This document shows positions 1 through 7,891 of a stretch of 64,000 nucleotides of DNA, piece by piece (position 1 is the first letter of the stretch; each line of letters starts with the position of its first letter). The stretch spans positions 6,525,501-6,589,500 of the forward strand of contig NZ_CP126980.1 in assembly GCF_030252345.1 (NCBI RefSeq). Direction: 5' to 3'. Below the pieces are notes generated by a model. It did no database searches and was not told the DNA's origin. It saw nothing but the letters and a program-made list of their open reading frames with translations. The position numbers were made by a program, and so were the translations under genes. Source of the DNA: Actinoplanes oblitus (lineage in GTDB: Bacteria; Actinomycetota; Actinomycetes; Mycobacteriales; Micromonosporaceae).

Positions 1-859
1 CCGGAACCCAGCTGTTCACGCTCGGCGCGGCCTGCACCAGGTCGCCGGTGGGCTCGCGGTCCCGGCCGCCACCGCCCCAGCGGTTACGCGGCGCGCTGGA
101 GGTGGGCACCACGCCGCCGGACGGCTTGGCGGCGCCGATCCCGGCCGCGGAGGAGAAGTCCTTGCGCCGGTTCAGGCTCACCGACAGCCGGACGGCCAGG
201 CCGATCAGCACCAGCAGGACGCAGATCACGTAGCTGACGATCACCCAGGTCGCCGCGGCGCGGCCCGCGCTCAGGCCGTGGACCAGGGCGATCGGCCAGA
301 TCAGGTACGACACCGAGTGGATCGCCCGCCACATCCACGGCTTGCCGCGGCCGATGAACTTGGCGCGGATCAGGCCGCTCCAGGTGACCAGCACCATGAT
401 GTAGCCGGAGATCTGCCCCAGCCCGATGTACAGCGTGTTGGTCGGCGTGATGAACGGGATGAAGATGTCGATCACGCGGATGTGCGACTCGACGGTCTTG
501 GTCCAGAGGTGGAAGGCGAGCGAGGAGATCGCCATCACGCCGGTGGTCCGGTGGGTGGACTGCAGGAACACCCGCTGCCTGATGGAGAGGACCAGGCGGT
601 CGGTGGAGACCAGCCCGACCATGATGGTGATCGAGAGCGACACCAGGGTGAGGACACCCATGTAGAACTCGGCGTACATGAAGAAGTACACGTAACCGAC
701 GCGGCCCGGCCCGGTCATCATCGCGACCGACCAGACTGCCGCCAGGACACAGACCACCAGCAGGATGACCGCGCTCGGGGGCACCGAACGACCACCGGTG
801 GAGCCGATGTCGACCGCGACCCTACTCGCGGTGCCTTCTTTGTTCTTCGACCGGGCCAT
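1..859 (-). CDS. Partial ferric-reductase-like transmembrane protein
   Basis: The reading frame starts at ATG 859 behind a GAGGAG ribosome site and stays open to the left edge, so the C-terminus is missing (about 286 residues visible). It has a short basic N-terminus followed by about six hydrophobic segments. Histidines in the membrane part (segments reading SSLAFHLW, HRTTG, AIHSV and ALVHGL) suit haem ligation as in ferric-reductase or cytochrome b561-like cores. The visible tail after the last segment is Ser/Gly/Pro-rich and cytoplasmic-looking. Family knowledge suggests transmembrane electron transfer; the donor and acceptor are unknown. It is transcribed away from the secreted protein gene that begins at 1237. 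Confidence 0.6.
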   Translation of the reverse strand, partial: MARSKNKEGTASRVAVDIGSTGGRSVPPSAVILLVVCVLAAVWSVAMMTGPGRVGYVYFFMYAEFYMGVLTLVSLSITIMVGLVSTDRLVLSIRQRVFLQSTHRTTGVMAISSLAFHLWTKTVESHIRVIDIFIPFITPTNTLYIGLGQISGYIMVLVTWSGLIRAKFIGRGKPWMWRAIHSVSYLIWPIALVHGLSAGRAAATWVIVSYVICVLLVLIGLAVRLSVSLNRRKDFSSAAGIGAAKPSGGVVPTSSAPRNRWGGGGRDREPTGDLVQAAPSVNSWVP

Positions 860-1236
860 TGACTCCTCGTTTTCCGCAACGGTCACGTCCCATGGGCGGT
901 GGGACGCCGGCGTCCGTGGGGAACGCCCCGTGCTCACGTTGTTCCGGACCCGTCCGCGGCGTGCTTTCCCCTGCGTTGCCCCGGCCGTGTCCTCCCCGGA
1001 TTACGTGCCGGGCGGGGCTTCGGATGAACGCGTGCGAAATTTCTGGGCGACTCTTTTCCGTGATCGCCCGACTACGTCTCGCACATGGCTCTTGAGCTGC
1101 TTGAACGACCGTTTTCCCAGGCACCTAAGCAAGATTTAAGGTGCGCCATGGAGTGACCCGGGCCACCCGGTGAACCAAACGGCCGCGCACGGCGAACTTA
1201 ATGGTGACGCCAGACGTCACACGAAGGGGGATCGAC
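860..1236. other. Divergent intergenic region
   Basis: About 375 bases separate the leftward membrane gene from the rightward secreted-protein gene. I see no convincing gene. At 1121-1144 there is an imperfect inverted repeat, GCACCTAA then TTAAGGTGC, a plausible operator or small hairpin. The 9-mer TTAAGGTGC recurs at 49671-49679. Confidence 0.3.
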
Positions 1237-2037
1237 GTGCGGCATTCCACCGCGCTGCTCGGGGCCGTGCTGGCCGGGGCCGCTCTGGGCACGGCCGGCA
1301 CGACAGCGCCGGCCCGGGCCGACGTTCCAGGCTTCGGCGTACGCCTCACCGCGCCCGCCACGTTCAAGGCCAGCGGGAACACCAAGACCCTGACCGCGGT
1401 GGTCACCTCCGACCAGCGCGACTGCCGCAAGGTGCGGTTCACCCTGATCGTGCGGGGCGGCTCGGTTCCGCTGGACCGGATCCGGGTGACCCGGTTCGAG
1501 GAGTCCGGCGAGTTCCCCACCCGGCTCGCCGTCGACGGCGACACCGCCACCCTGGTCGACGAGCAGCTCGACCCCGGCACACTGTGCCGGGGTCGCACGG
1601 TGACCGGTCGCTGGCAGGTCGGCTTCACCGGCCGGGAAGGTGGCGAGGTCCGCTTCGAGGTGCAGGCGTTCGACGCGCAGAACACGCTGCTCTCCGCCGC
1701 CGGGGCGGGCACCGAGGTGGCCGGTCAGGTGGCGACCTCGTCACCGACGCCGTCGAGGACCACCGCCACCCCGGAGCCGAGCGCCTCCGCGGACGAGGAG
1801 GCCACCGAGACGGAGGCTCCGGCGGACACCGAGCCGGCGACGGATCCCACGCCGACCCAGACCGCTGCCGCGCTCTCCCCCGCGTCCGAGGACAGCAACC
1901 TGCTCGGACCCGGGCTGATCGTCGGCGGTGTGTTCTTCTTCCTCGGGCTGATGCTGCTGCTCCGGCTGCGGGCGCGGACCCGCGAGGCGCGCCGCCAGGC
2001 GGAGACCATGCCGACCGGTTTCTACACGATGCCGTAA
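1237..2037 (+). CDS. Secreted membrane-anchored protein of unknown function
   Basis: I chose GTG 1237 rather than the in-frame ATG 1201 because AAGGGGG lies about six bases upstream and the protein then starts directly with a signal peptide (about 28 residues, ending APARA). The 266-residue product has a beta-rich extracellular domain with a Cys pair (in QRDCRKV and GTLCRGR), a Thr/Pro/Glu/Ala-rich linker at about 170-215, one transmembrane helix near the C-terminus (GLIVGGVFFFLGLMLLLRL) and a short basic cytoplasmic tail. This is the layout of a cell-surface protein on a stalk. I do not recognise the extracellular domain. Confidence 0.7.
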   Translation: MRHSTALLGAVLAGAALGTAGTTAPARADVPGFGVRLTAPATFKASGNTKTLTAVVTSDQRDCRKVRFTLIVRGGSVPLDRIRVTRFEESGEFPTRLAVDGDTATLVDEQLDPGTLCRGRTVTGRWQVGFTGREGGEVRFEVQAFDAQNTLLSAAGAGTEVAGQVATSSPTPSRTTATPEPSASADEEATETEAPADTEPATDPTPTQTAAALSPASEDSNLLGPGLIVGGVFFFLGLMLLLRLRARTREARRQAETMPTGFYTMP

Positions 2038-2149
2038 TCCGTCCAGTTATTCCTACACCTACCGGGTGGTTTCCCCCCTAAAACGGACGCTTCGGTCTAC
2101 GGTGCCCTTACCGTGATCCACAGCGTCACCGTCCATAGGGGAGGACTCT

Positions 2150-2932
2150 GTGACCCGTACCGTCAAGATCGCGAGCGCCGTAGGCGCCCTCGCCCTCGCC
2201 TCCGTCGCCGTGCCCGCCGGAGTGTCCTTCGCCGCCACCGACCGCGCGCCCGACGTCGCCGACCGTGCCGCCGCGGCCGGCGGCTCCGACGCGAACTCCG
2301 CCACCGGTTCCGCCAGCGGCGCCGTCGGCGGTTCGTCCGCCGGCTCCGTCGCGAACTCCGATGCCGGCTCCGCGACCGGTTCCGCCAGTGGTTCGCCCAG
2401 CGGCTCCGCCACCGGTTCGCCCGGCGGCTCCGCCAGCGGTTCGTCCAGCGGTTCCGCCACCACCCAGGAGGAGAGCTTTCTGGGGGCCGAGCCGCTCGTC
2501 CCGGACGCGATCCAGGCGCCCGCGGGCAACGTGGTGCACGCCGTTCTCAAGGCCCGCGGCGTGCAGGTCTACGAGTGCAAGCGCGGCATGTGGCAGCCCC
2601 TCGAACCGGCCGCCTCACTCACCGGCGTGACCATGAGCCCGGTCAAGAAGGTGACCGCGGTGCACTTCCGCGGTCCCGCCTGGGTCTCCGACCAGGACGG
2701 CTCCATGGTCGAGGGCACCGACCCGGTCACCGCGCCCGCCCGCGAGGCGGCAAGCGTCCCGCAGGTGCTGTTCAAGGCCACCGGCAACCGCGGCGGCGGC
2801 CTGTTCGGCCCGGTCACCTGGATCCAGCGCCTCGACCCGCACGGCGGCGCCGCCCCCACCACCTCTTGCGGCGGCGACCAACCGATCGCGGTCCCCTACC
2901 GCGCCGTCTACCGCTTCTTCACCAAGAAATAG
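2150..2932 (+). CDS. Secreted DUF3455 domain protein
   Basis: GTG 2150 follows GGGGAGGA by about five bases. The 260-residue protein has a signal peptide (cleavage near SFA-AT at about residue 28), then about 75 residues of Gly/Ser/Ala repeats (SGSASGS, NSDAGSATGS). The C-terminal 130 residues contain GVQVYECK and the conserved Trp/Gly pattern of DUF3455 (for example FRGPAWVSDQDGS and VTWIQRLD). That family is exported and has no established biochemical role. The repeated linker suggests a wall-spanning spacer. The gene is monocistronic and ends against a palindromic repeat array. Confidence 0.75.
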   Translation: MTRTVKIASAVGALALASVAVPAGVSFAATDRAPDVADRAAAAGGSDANSATGSASGAVGGSSAGSVANSDAGSATGSASGSPSGSATGSPGGSASGSSSGSATTQEESFLGAEPLVPDAIQAPAGNVVHAVLKARGVQVYECKRGMWQPLEPAASLTGVTMSPVKKVTAVHFRGPAWVSDQDGSMVEGTDPVTAPAREAASVPQVLFKATGNRGGGLFGPVTWIQRLDPHGGAAPTTSCGGDQPIAVPYRAVYRFFTKK

Positions 2933-2993
2933 CCGCCATCCCAAGGACCACCGTCAGGTCCCCCGCGACGCACGTCCCTCCAAGATCACCCCC

Positions 2994-3182
2994 AGCTGGC
3001 CCTCACTGTGGTATCCGGAGCGCCGAGACCACCGTGAGCACCAGCCACACGGTCCCGGCTGGGCCTGACGGTGGCATCCGGAGCGCGGACACCACCATGA
3101 CCACCAGCCACGCGGTACCGGCTGGGCCTGACGGTGGCATGCACGGCGCGGATGCCACCGTGAGCGCCAGCCGCTGGGCCTG
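2994..3182. repeat. 63-bp palindromic repeat, three units plus a degenerate one
   Basis: Units start at 2994, 3057 and 3120 (period 63 bp), followed by a decayed fourth. Each pairs a GGCTGG...ACGGTGG arm with a CCACC...CCAGCC arm around a core like ATCCGGAGCGCGGA. The array fills the space between the convergent ends of the DUF3455 and PP2C genes and belongs to the same family as the repeats at 21.2, 43.5 and 63.4 kb. Confidence 0.8.
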
Positions 3183-3274
3183 GGGGTGCATCGGGGGCGC
3201 TGATACGGACGCGGGGGCGCGGGTTTGCCGACTGGACCGGACGCATGACGACTTGGGGAGCCGGTGTTCGGGGG

Positions 3275-4015
3275 TCAGGGGACGGCGAGGACTACGGCGG
3301 TGGCGTTGTCGTGGCCGCCGGCCTGGAGGGTGGCGTCGAGCAGGGACCGGGTGGCCTCGGCGGGAGAGCCTGCGCCGAGCAGCCGGGATAGGTCCTGGTA
3401 GGCGAGCTGGCCGGCCACCCCATCGGTACAGAGGAGCAGCCGGTCGCCCGGGTGCAGGGCCACGTCGAGGACGTCCGGGTCCGGCCGGTCCGGGTGGCCG
3501 GCATAGCGGGTGAGGCGGTAACCGTCGGCCTCGGCGCGCGGGTCGGTGGCGGCGTACCAGCCGTGGATCAGGCCGAGCCAGGCGACCGTGTGGTCGACGG
3601 TGAGCAGCTCCAGCAGGCCGGCGCGCAGGCGGTAGGCACGGGAGTCGCCGAGCTGGACGACACGTACCGTCGCGGGGCCGTCGCCCGGGACGCCGGCGAG
3701 CGCGGTCAGCGTGCACCCGGTCAGCTCACGCAGGGTGCGGGCCTTCTCGCGTACCCGGGAATGGGCCTGCTGGACAACGGCCCGCAGCGCGGCCGGGTCC
3801 GGACCGGTGAACCCGGTCGCGAAGGTCTCGACAGCGATGCGGCCGGCGGCCGCGCTCCCCTCGCCCGCGCCCATGCCGTCCGCGACGATCGCCAGCGGCC
3901 GCCGCGCGTCGAGGTGCACCACGTCGTAGTTTCTGTCGTAGCGCTTCCCGGTCACGCTCCCGGCCGCGCCAGCCACGAGCCGGTCCCCGACCCGCCACGT
4001 CGCCTCCGCGATCAC
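3275..4015 (-). CDS. PP2C-family serine/threonine protein phosphatase
   Basis: The 246-residue soluble protein carries the PP2C metal-binding signatures in order: IVADGMGAGEGS near the N-terminus, LGDSRAYRLR, LTVDHTVAW, LLLCTDGV and HDNATAVVL at the end. These Asp residues bind the two Mg/Mn ions in the family. There is no membrane segment or sensor domain, so it is a free catalytic domain that may reverse Ser/Thr kinase action. A GTG at 4033 is in frame, but GTG 4015 has GGGGG eight to nine bases upstream and gives a better fit. It converges on the repeat array at 3.0-3.2 kb. Confidence 0.85.
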   Translation of the reverse strand: MIAEATWRVGDRLVAGAAGSVTGKRYDRNYDVVHLDARRPLAIVADGMGAGEGSAAAGRIAVETFATGFTGPDPAALRAVVQQAHSRVREKARTLRELTGCTLTALAGVPGDGPATVRVVQLGDSRAYRLRAGLLELLTVDHTVAWLGLIHGWYAATDPRAEADGYRLTRYAGHPDRPDPDVLDVALHPGDRLLLCTDGVAGQLAYQDLSRLLGAGSPAEATRSLLDATLQAGGHDNATAVVLAVP

Positions 4016-4126
4016 CCTGGCACCCCCGCACACGTCATCCGGTCGACCACACCACCCTCACACAGGCGATACCGCCCACCGCGACCAGGCGGGCGACAGT
4101 GGGCGGCCCGCCGCGACCAGACGGGA

Positions 4127-4228
4127 GAAAGCGGGCGGGCTGGAGAAAGCAGGCGGGCGGAAGAAAGCGGGCGGGCTGGAGAAAGCAGGCAGGCGGAAGA
4201 AAGCAGGCGGGCCGGAGAAAGCGGGAAG
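4127..4228. repeat. 18-bp tandem repeat, about 5.5 copies
   Basis: The unit is GAAAGCRGGCGGGCNGRA, starting at 4127, 4145, 4163, 4181, 4199 and 4217. Successive units alternate between two subtypes (ending CTGGA or CGGAA), so the true period may be 36 bp. It is intergenic and has no start codon with a ribosome site. Confidence 0.85.
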
Positions 4229-4278
4229 GCCCGCCTCGACAGCGGGCGGGCGGCCCACCGCTGGTGGGCATGCGGGAA

Positions 4279-4308
4279 CCCCCGCCCCGGGCGTGATCGG
4301 GGCGGGGG
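4279..4308 (-). terminator. Rho-independent-type hairpin after the cellulase gene
   Basis: CCCCCGCCCC (4279-4288) pairs with GGGGCGGGGG (4299-4308) across a 10-base loop, 17 bases past the cellulase stop codon. There is no U-tract, as is usual in actinomycetes. Confidence 0.65.
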
Positions 4309-4325
4309 TCCGGTCTAGCGGCGCG

Positions 4326-6101
4326 TCAGGACAACGGCGGGTAGGCGTTGGCCATCAGCTGCTGGAACTGCGCGGAGAACCAGGCGCCGGAGATCGGCGC
4401 GTTCGGCAGGGCGCCGCTCATGCTGTTGCCGTTGCGGGCGTTACCGGTGTAGGTCGGGTCGCACATCCGGTCGAAGCCCTTGCCCTCGTCGTTCGGGATC
4501 AGCGAGGAGGAACCGTCGGACTCACCCGGGGGCTTGACCCAGACGTAGGCGTCGATACCGCTGGCCGGGGCGGCCTTCGGGCGCTCGCCGAGACCGGCAC
4601 CGGCCTGGTTGCACCAGTTACCGGCGTGGATGCGGCGGTCGATGCGCGACTCGTTGACGTAGGTGTTGATGTCGGTCGAGGTGCTCGCCTTGGTGGGCCG
4701 GGCCGAGCCGCCCCAGCCGTTGCGGGAGGTGTCGATCAGCATGCCGATGTTGCTGTTGAAGCCGATCGAGACCAGCTTCGTACGGAACGCCTGAGCGAAC
4801 GTCAGCTCGTCGGTGTACTGGTTCCAGTCGATCCACTTGGACTGCCGGATGTTCTGCCCGCCGACGGTGACGGTCGGCTGGATGTACGGCTCCTGCAGCG
4901 CCGAGTAGTTGGCGGTGTTGGTGATGAAGCCGGTGACGTTGTTGACGTTGCCGGACGCCTTGGCGGCCTGGAGCATGATGTCGGCGGTCGGGCCGAAGTT
5001 CGAGTCCCAGCCGATCCAGCCGTGGTGCGCCGCGTCCACGTAGTTGTAGACGTTGCCGATCGCGCCGAGCTTGTTCAGGGCGTAGCCGATGCCCTGCACG
5101 TACCCGCCGTTGGCCTTCATCGTGTCGCACATCGCCGTGCCGCCGGCCTGGCCGGAGGTGTTGGTGACGAGGTTCGGCAGCGAGTCGATCTCGACGATGT
5201 TGATGATGCGCAGGTTCTTGTACTTCGCGTCGCCCTCGATCGCGGCGATCGGGTCGATGTACTCGCTCTTGTAGCGCGGCAGGTCGTCCGGACCGAGCTC
5301 ACCGTTCGAGGCGAGCGCGGCGCAGTCGCGGCCGGGCAGGTTGTAGATGACCAGCTGGATGTAGCCGGCACCCTGGGCGAGCGCGGCGTCCAGGTGGTCA
5401 CGCAGGCCCATCGAGCCGTTCGAGCTGCTGCTGTCGGTGCCCGCGATGGCGGCGATCCGGTCCAGCCAGACGGCCGTCGGGTTGTTCGAGACGCGGCTGC
5501 CACCGGGCTCGGCGTCGGCCTTCGCCTTCCACTCCGGGTTGACGTAGCCCTTCGCGTTCGCGTACGGGTTGTCGACCTTGGTGCCCGGGTCGGTGGGGAC
5601 CGACGGGCTGGTGGACGGGCTGCTCGACGGCGACGACGGCGGCGGGGAGCTCGGGCTCGACGGCGGCGGCGAGTTGGGGACGGTGCCCGTGCAGGCGACG
5701 CCGTTGAGCTTGAACGTCGACGGCGCGGTGTTGGTGCCCGAGTAGTTCGCGTTGAAACCGAAGTTCGCCGTGGCGTTGGTGCCCAGCGACGCGGACCAGG
5801 ACGGGTTCGTCGCGGTGACGTTCTGCCCGGACTGGGTGATCGTGGCGCTCCAGCCCTGGGTGATCGTCTGGTTCCCGGGGAAGGCCCAGGTGACGTTCCA
5901 GCCGCCGGAGATGGGGTCACCGAGGTTGGTGACGGTCACGTTGCCGGTGAAACCAGTGCTCCACTGGTTCACCGCGTAGTCGACGCGACAACCGGCGGCC
6001 GCGCTGGCGTCGGTCGCGATGGCGACCGCACCGGCACCGGCCAGGGCACTCACGGCGGCGGCTGCCGTGAGGGCACGGGCCCGGGTGGAAATGGGTCTCA
6101 T
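4326..6101 (-). CDS. Secreted cellulase, CBM2-linker-GH6 (exoglucanase type)
   Basis: ATG 6101 is chosen over the longer frame because GAGGAG precedes it and a signal peptide follows at once (cleavage near DASAA, residue 34). The 591-residue enzyme has a CBM2 module at about 35-135 with the usual conserved Trp residues, a Ser/Pro linker at about 137-172, and a GH6 domain to the end. GH6 landmarks are YNLPGRDCAA and IINIVEIDSLPN. In this family the Asp of the second motif is the proton donor, and EIDS in place of EPDS is typical of Cel6B-like cellobiohydrolases. It should cut cellobiose from cellulose chain ends outside the cell. A perfect CebR-type operator lies about 100 bases upstream. Confidence 0.9.
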   Translation of the reverse strand: MRPISTRARALTAAAAVSALAGAGAVAIATDASAAAGCRVDYAVNQWSTGFTGNVTVTNLGDPISGGWNVTWAFPGNQTITQGWSATITQSGQNVTATNPSWSASLGTNATANFGFNANYSGTNTAPSTFKLNGVACTGTVPNSPPPSSPSSPPPSSPSSSPSTSPSVPTDPGTKVDNPYANAKGYVNPEWKAKADAEPGGSRVSNNPTAVWLDRIAAIAGTDSSSSNGSMGLRDHLDAALAQGAGYIQLVIYNLPGRDCAALASNGELGPDDLPRYKSEYIDPIAAIEGDAKYKNLRIINIVEIDSLPNLVTNTSGQAGGTAMCDTMKANGGYVQGIGYALNKLGAIGNVYNYVDAAHHGWIGWDSNFGPTADIMLQAAKASGNVNNVTGFITNTANYSALQEPYIQPTVTVGGQNIRQSKWIDWNQYTDELTFAQAFRTKLVSIGFNSNIGMLIDTSRNGWGGSARPTKASTSTDINTYVNESRIDRRIHAGNWCNQAGAGLGERPKAAPASGIDAYVWVKPPGESDGSSSLIPNDEGKGFDRMCDPTYTGNARNGNSMSGALPNAPISGAWFSAQFQQLMANAYPPLS

Positions 6102-6202
6102 GAGGACTCCTCGAGACGTGCGGCGGCGCCAATGATCAGCGCCAATGGGAGCGACGGCCAAGGCATCGGTGGGGATCGTTGGCCGACGCGGACAGCATTA
6201 CA

Positions 6203-6216
6203 TGGGAGCGCTCCCA
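6203..6216. promoter_or_regulatory. CebR/CelR-type operator
   Basis: TGGGAGCGCTCCCA is a perfect 14-bp palindrome identical to the operator known for the actinomycete cellulose-utilisation repressors CebR (Streptomyces) and CelR (Thermobifida). It lies about 100 bases upstream of the GH6 cellulase start, so that gene is predicted to be repressed until cellobiose releases the regulator. Confidence 0.88.
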
Positions 6217-6257
6217 GCGCAATGATCCAGAAACACTTGGGCAATTGCCCGTTCACC

Positions 6258-6400
6258 GCCGCAGTCGGCCCACCAGCGGACTCGCCCAGCAATGCGACAA
6301 CCACCGCAGTCGCGCCCACCAGCGGACTCGCCCAGCAATGCGACAACCGCCGCGATCGCGCCCACCAGCGGACTCCCCCAACGATGCGACAACCGCCGTT
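6258..6400. repeat. 46-bp tandem repeat, three copies
   Basis: CCCACCAGCGGACTC starts at 6269, 6315 and 6361, giving a 46-bp period. Each unit also holds AATGCGACAACCRCCGC. 46 is not a multiple of three and the array lies between two divergent genes, so it is non-coding. It may sit inside the sigma-factor promoter region. Confidence 0.85.
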
Positions 6401-6419
6401 CCGGCGGCCATAACCGGAT

Positions 6420-7028
6420 GTGACGATGCAGCACATGACCACCGGCGAGAGCGGCGACGAGGACATCGGGGACCTCTTCGACAAGCACTCCCGGGCCGTC
6501 TACAACCACGCCTTCCGGCTCACCGGCTCCTGGTCGCTGGCCGAGGAGATCACCCAGCAGACCTTCCTCACCGCCTGGCAGCGCCGCGACCGGATCCGCC
6601 TGGTCGACGGCTCGCCGCTGCCCTGGCTGCTGGTCACCGCCGGGCACCACGCCCGCACCGAGCAGCGCACCCTGACCCGCTGGCGCAACCGGCTGTTCCG
6701 CTCCCCGGCCACCGAGATCGAGGCCGATCCCGCCGACGACGTGGCCGGCCGGCTCGACGACGAACGCCGGATGCGCTCGGTGCTGGCCGCCCTCCGCGAG
6801 TTACCCCGCGCCGAGCGGGAGGCGGTCGCCCTCTGCCTCTGGTCCGGCGTGGGATACCCGGAGGCCGCGGCCGCCCTGGGCGTCACCGAGACCGCCGTCC
6901 GTAGCCGGGTCAGCCGAGCCCGGGCCCGCCTCACCCGCCTGCTCACCGAACCATCCCAGCCCGCCGCCGGGCCGCCCGCCGCCGGCGCCCGCGTCCGGCT
7001 CACCGAAGCCCCGGAGGGAAGCCGATGA
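6420..7028 (+). CDS. ECF-type RNA polymerase sigma factor
   Basis: The 202-residue protein has sigma region 2 at about 15-80 (LFDKHSRAVYNHAFRLT, then EEITQQTFLTAWQR, the core-binding and -10 part) and region 4 at about 120-175 (LRELPRAEREAV, then a helix-turn-helix ending ETAVRSRVSRARARL). It lacks region 3, as in extracytoplasmic-function sigma factors. The start could be GTG 6420, ATG 6426 or ATG 6435; all are in frame. The stop overlaps the next start as ATGA, so the downstream membrane protein is its likely partner or regulator. The target regulon is not visible. Confidence 0.85.
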   Translation: MTMQHMTTGESGDEDIGDLFDKHSRAVYNHAFRLTGSWSLAEEITQQTFLTAWQRRDRIRLVDGSPLPWLLVTAGHHARTEQRTLTRWRNRLFRSPATEIEADPADDVAGRLDDERRMRSVLAALRELPRAEREAVALCLWSGVGYPEAAAALGVTETAVRSRVSRARARLTRLLTEPSQPAAGPPAAGARVRLTEAPEGSR

Positions 7029-7891
7029 TCACCGATCTGGAACCGCCGGCCGAGCGTGATCTCCCGCCGGCCCGCGCCGCCCACCTGCGCGCCGCGCTGC
7101 TGCGCCGGACGCGCGCCGAACCCCGGAAGACCCGGCGCGGGCTGCGCCTCACGGTCGCCGCGACGCTCACTGTCGCCGCCGCCTTCGGCGCGTTTCTGGT
7201 ACGCCCACAGCACCTCCCCACCACCCTCGCCATGGGCCCCGGCGAACTCAGCCCGACGCTCAGCGCCGACGTCGACGACTGCCTGAGGGTCCCCGCGAAC
7301 TGGCGGTCCACCAGCCGCGAGCCCTACCTGGCCATCCCGGTCGACCGGCGGGACGTGGCCGTCGCCAGCGAGGCGGCGGGCCGGACCGCCATCCTGTTCC
7401 TGAACCGCCGCGGCTACGCCACCTGCACCACGGTGCGGACCGTCAACCCGATCACCCGGGTGACCAGTGAGCGCAGCCGTGGCCTCGGCTCCGACGCGTG
7501 GGGTGACACCCGGGACTGGCTGCCCGGGCCGGTCCAGGTGCTCTGGCTGGAGTCGTCAGGCGACCGGTCCGGCTGGGTCAGCGCGTCCGGGCGGGTCAGC
7601 CACCGGGTGAGCCGGCTGGTGCTGGACCACGGCTCCGGGAAGACCACCCGGGCCCGGCTCGTGGACGGCGCCTTCGGGCTGCTGACCACGACGGCGGACG
7701 TGCGACCCGGCGCCCAGCTGATCGCCTACGACGCGAACGGCGCGGTCATCCTGAGGGAGCGTCTGTTCGCCGGCGCGGCGGCACGGATCGCGAGCTGCTA
7801 CGTCAGCGACACCGGCAAGGTGGTCTACCGCCCGGTGGAGCCGGAGAAGTACACCGGCAAGTGCGTTCCCGCCGAACGCTGGCACAACTGA
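7025..7891 (+). CDS. Single-pass membrane protein coupled to the sigma factor
   Basis: The 288-residue protein has a basic cytoplasmic N-terminus of about 40 residues, one transmembrane helix at about 42-60, and an extracellular domain of about 225 residues with four or five Cys (in DDCLRV, YATCTTV, SCYVSD and GKCVPA), suggesting disulfides. It overlaps the sigma-factor stop by four bases. Position and topology suit an anti-sigma or sensor partner, but I see no zinc anti-sigma motif (HxxxCxxC), so that role is inferred from context only. Confidence 0.6.
   Translation: MITDLEPPAERDLPPARAAHLRAALLRRTRAEPRKTRRGLRLTVAATLTVAAAFGAFLVRPQHLPTTLAMGPGELSPTLSADVDDCLRVPANWRSTSREPYLAIPVDRRDVAVASEAAGRTAILFLNRRGYATCTTVRTVNPITRVTSERSRGLGSDAWGDTRDWLPGPVQVLWLESSGDRSGWVSASGRVSHRVSRLVLDHGSGKTTRARLVDGAFGLLTTTADVRPGAQLIAYDANGAVILRERLFAGAAARIASCYVSDTGKVVYRPVEPEKYTGKCVPAERWHN

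Larger units (their letters stand above)
4016..4325. other. Intergenic region with 18-bp tandem repeat and terminator
   Basis: No gene seen. The region holds the tandem repeat at 4127-4228 and the cellulase terminator hairpin at 4279-4308, listed separately. The PP2C promoter must lie near its right side. Confidence 0.5.
6102..6419. other. Divergent regulatory region, cellulase and sigma factor genes
   Basis: No gene seen in these 318 bases. The left half carries the CebR-type operator at 6203-6216. The right half is a 46-bp tandem repeat (6258-6400) that ends about 20 bases before the sigma-factor start. Confidence 0.6.

Noticed and set aside
1121..1144. Shared operator with 49671-49679 (TTAAGGTGC)
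   Set aside because: Only nine bases are common and the flanks differ, so chance cannot be excluded.
2113..3513. 466-codon frame across the DUF3455 gene and the repeat array
   Set aside because: Arg-rich shadow frame; the DUF3455 frame has signal peptide, ribosome site and domain.
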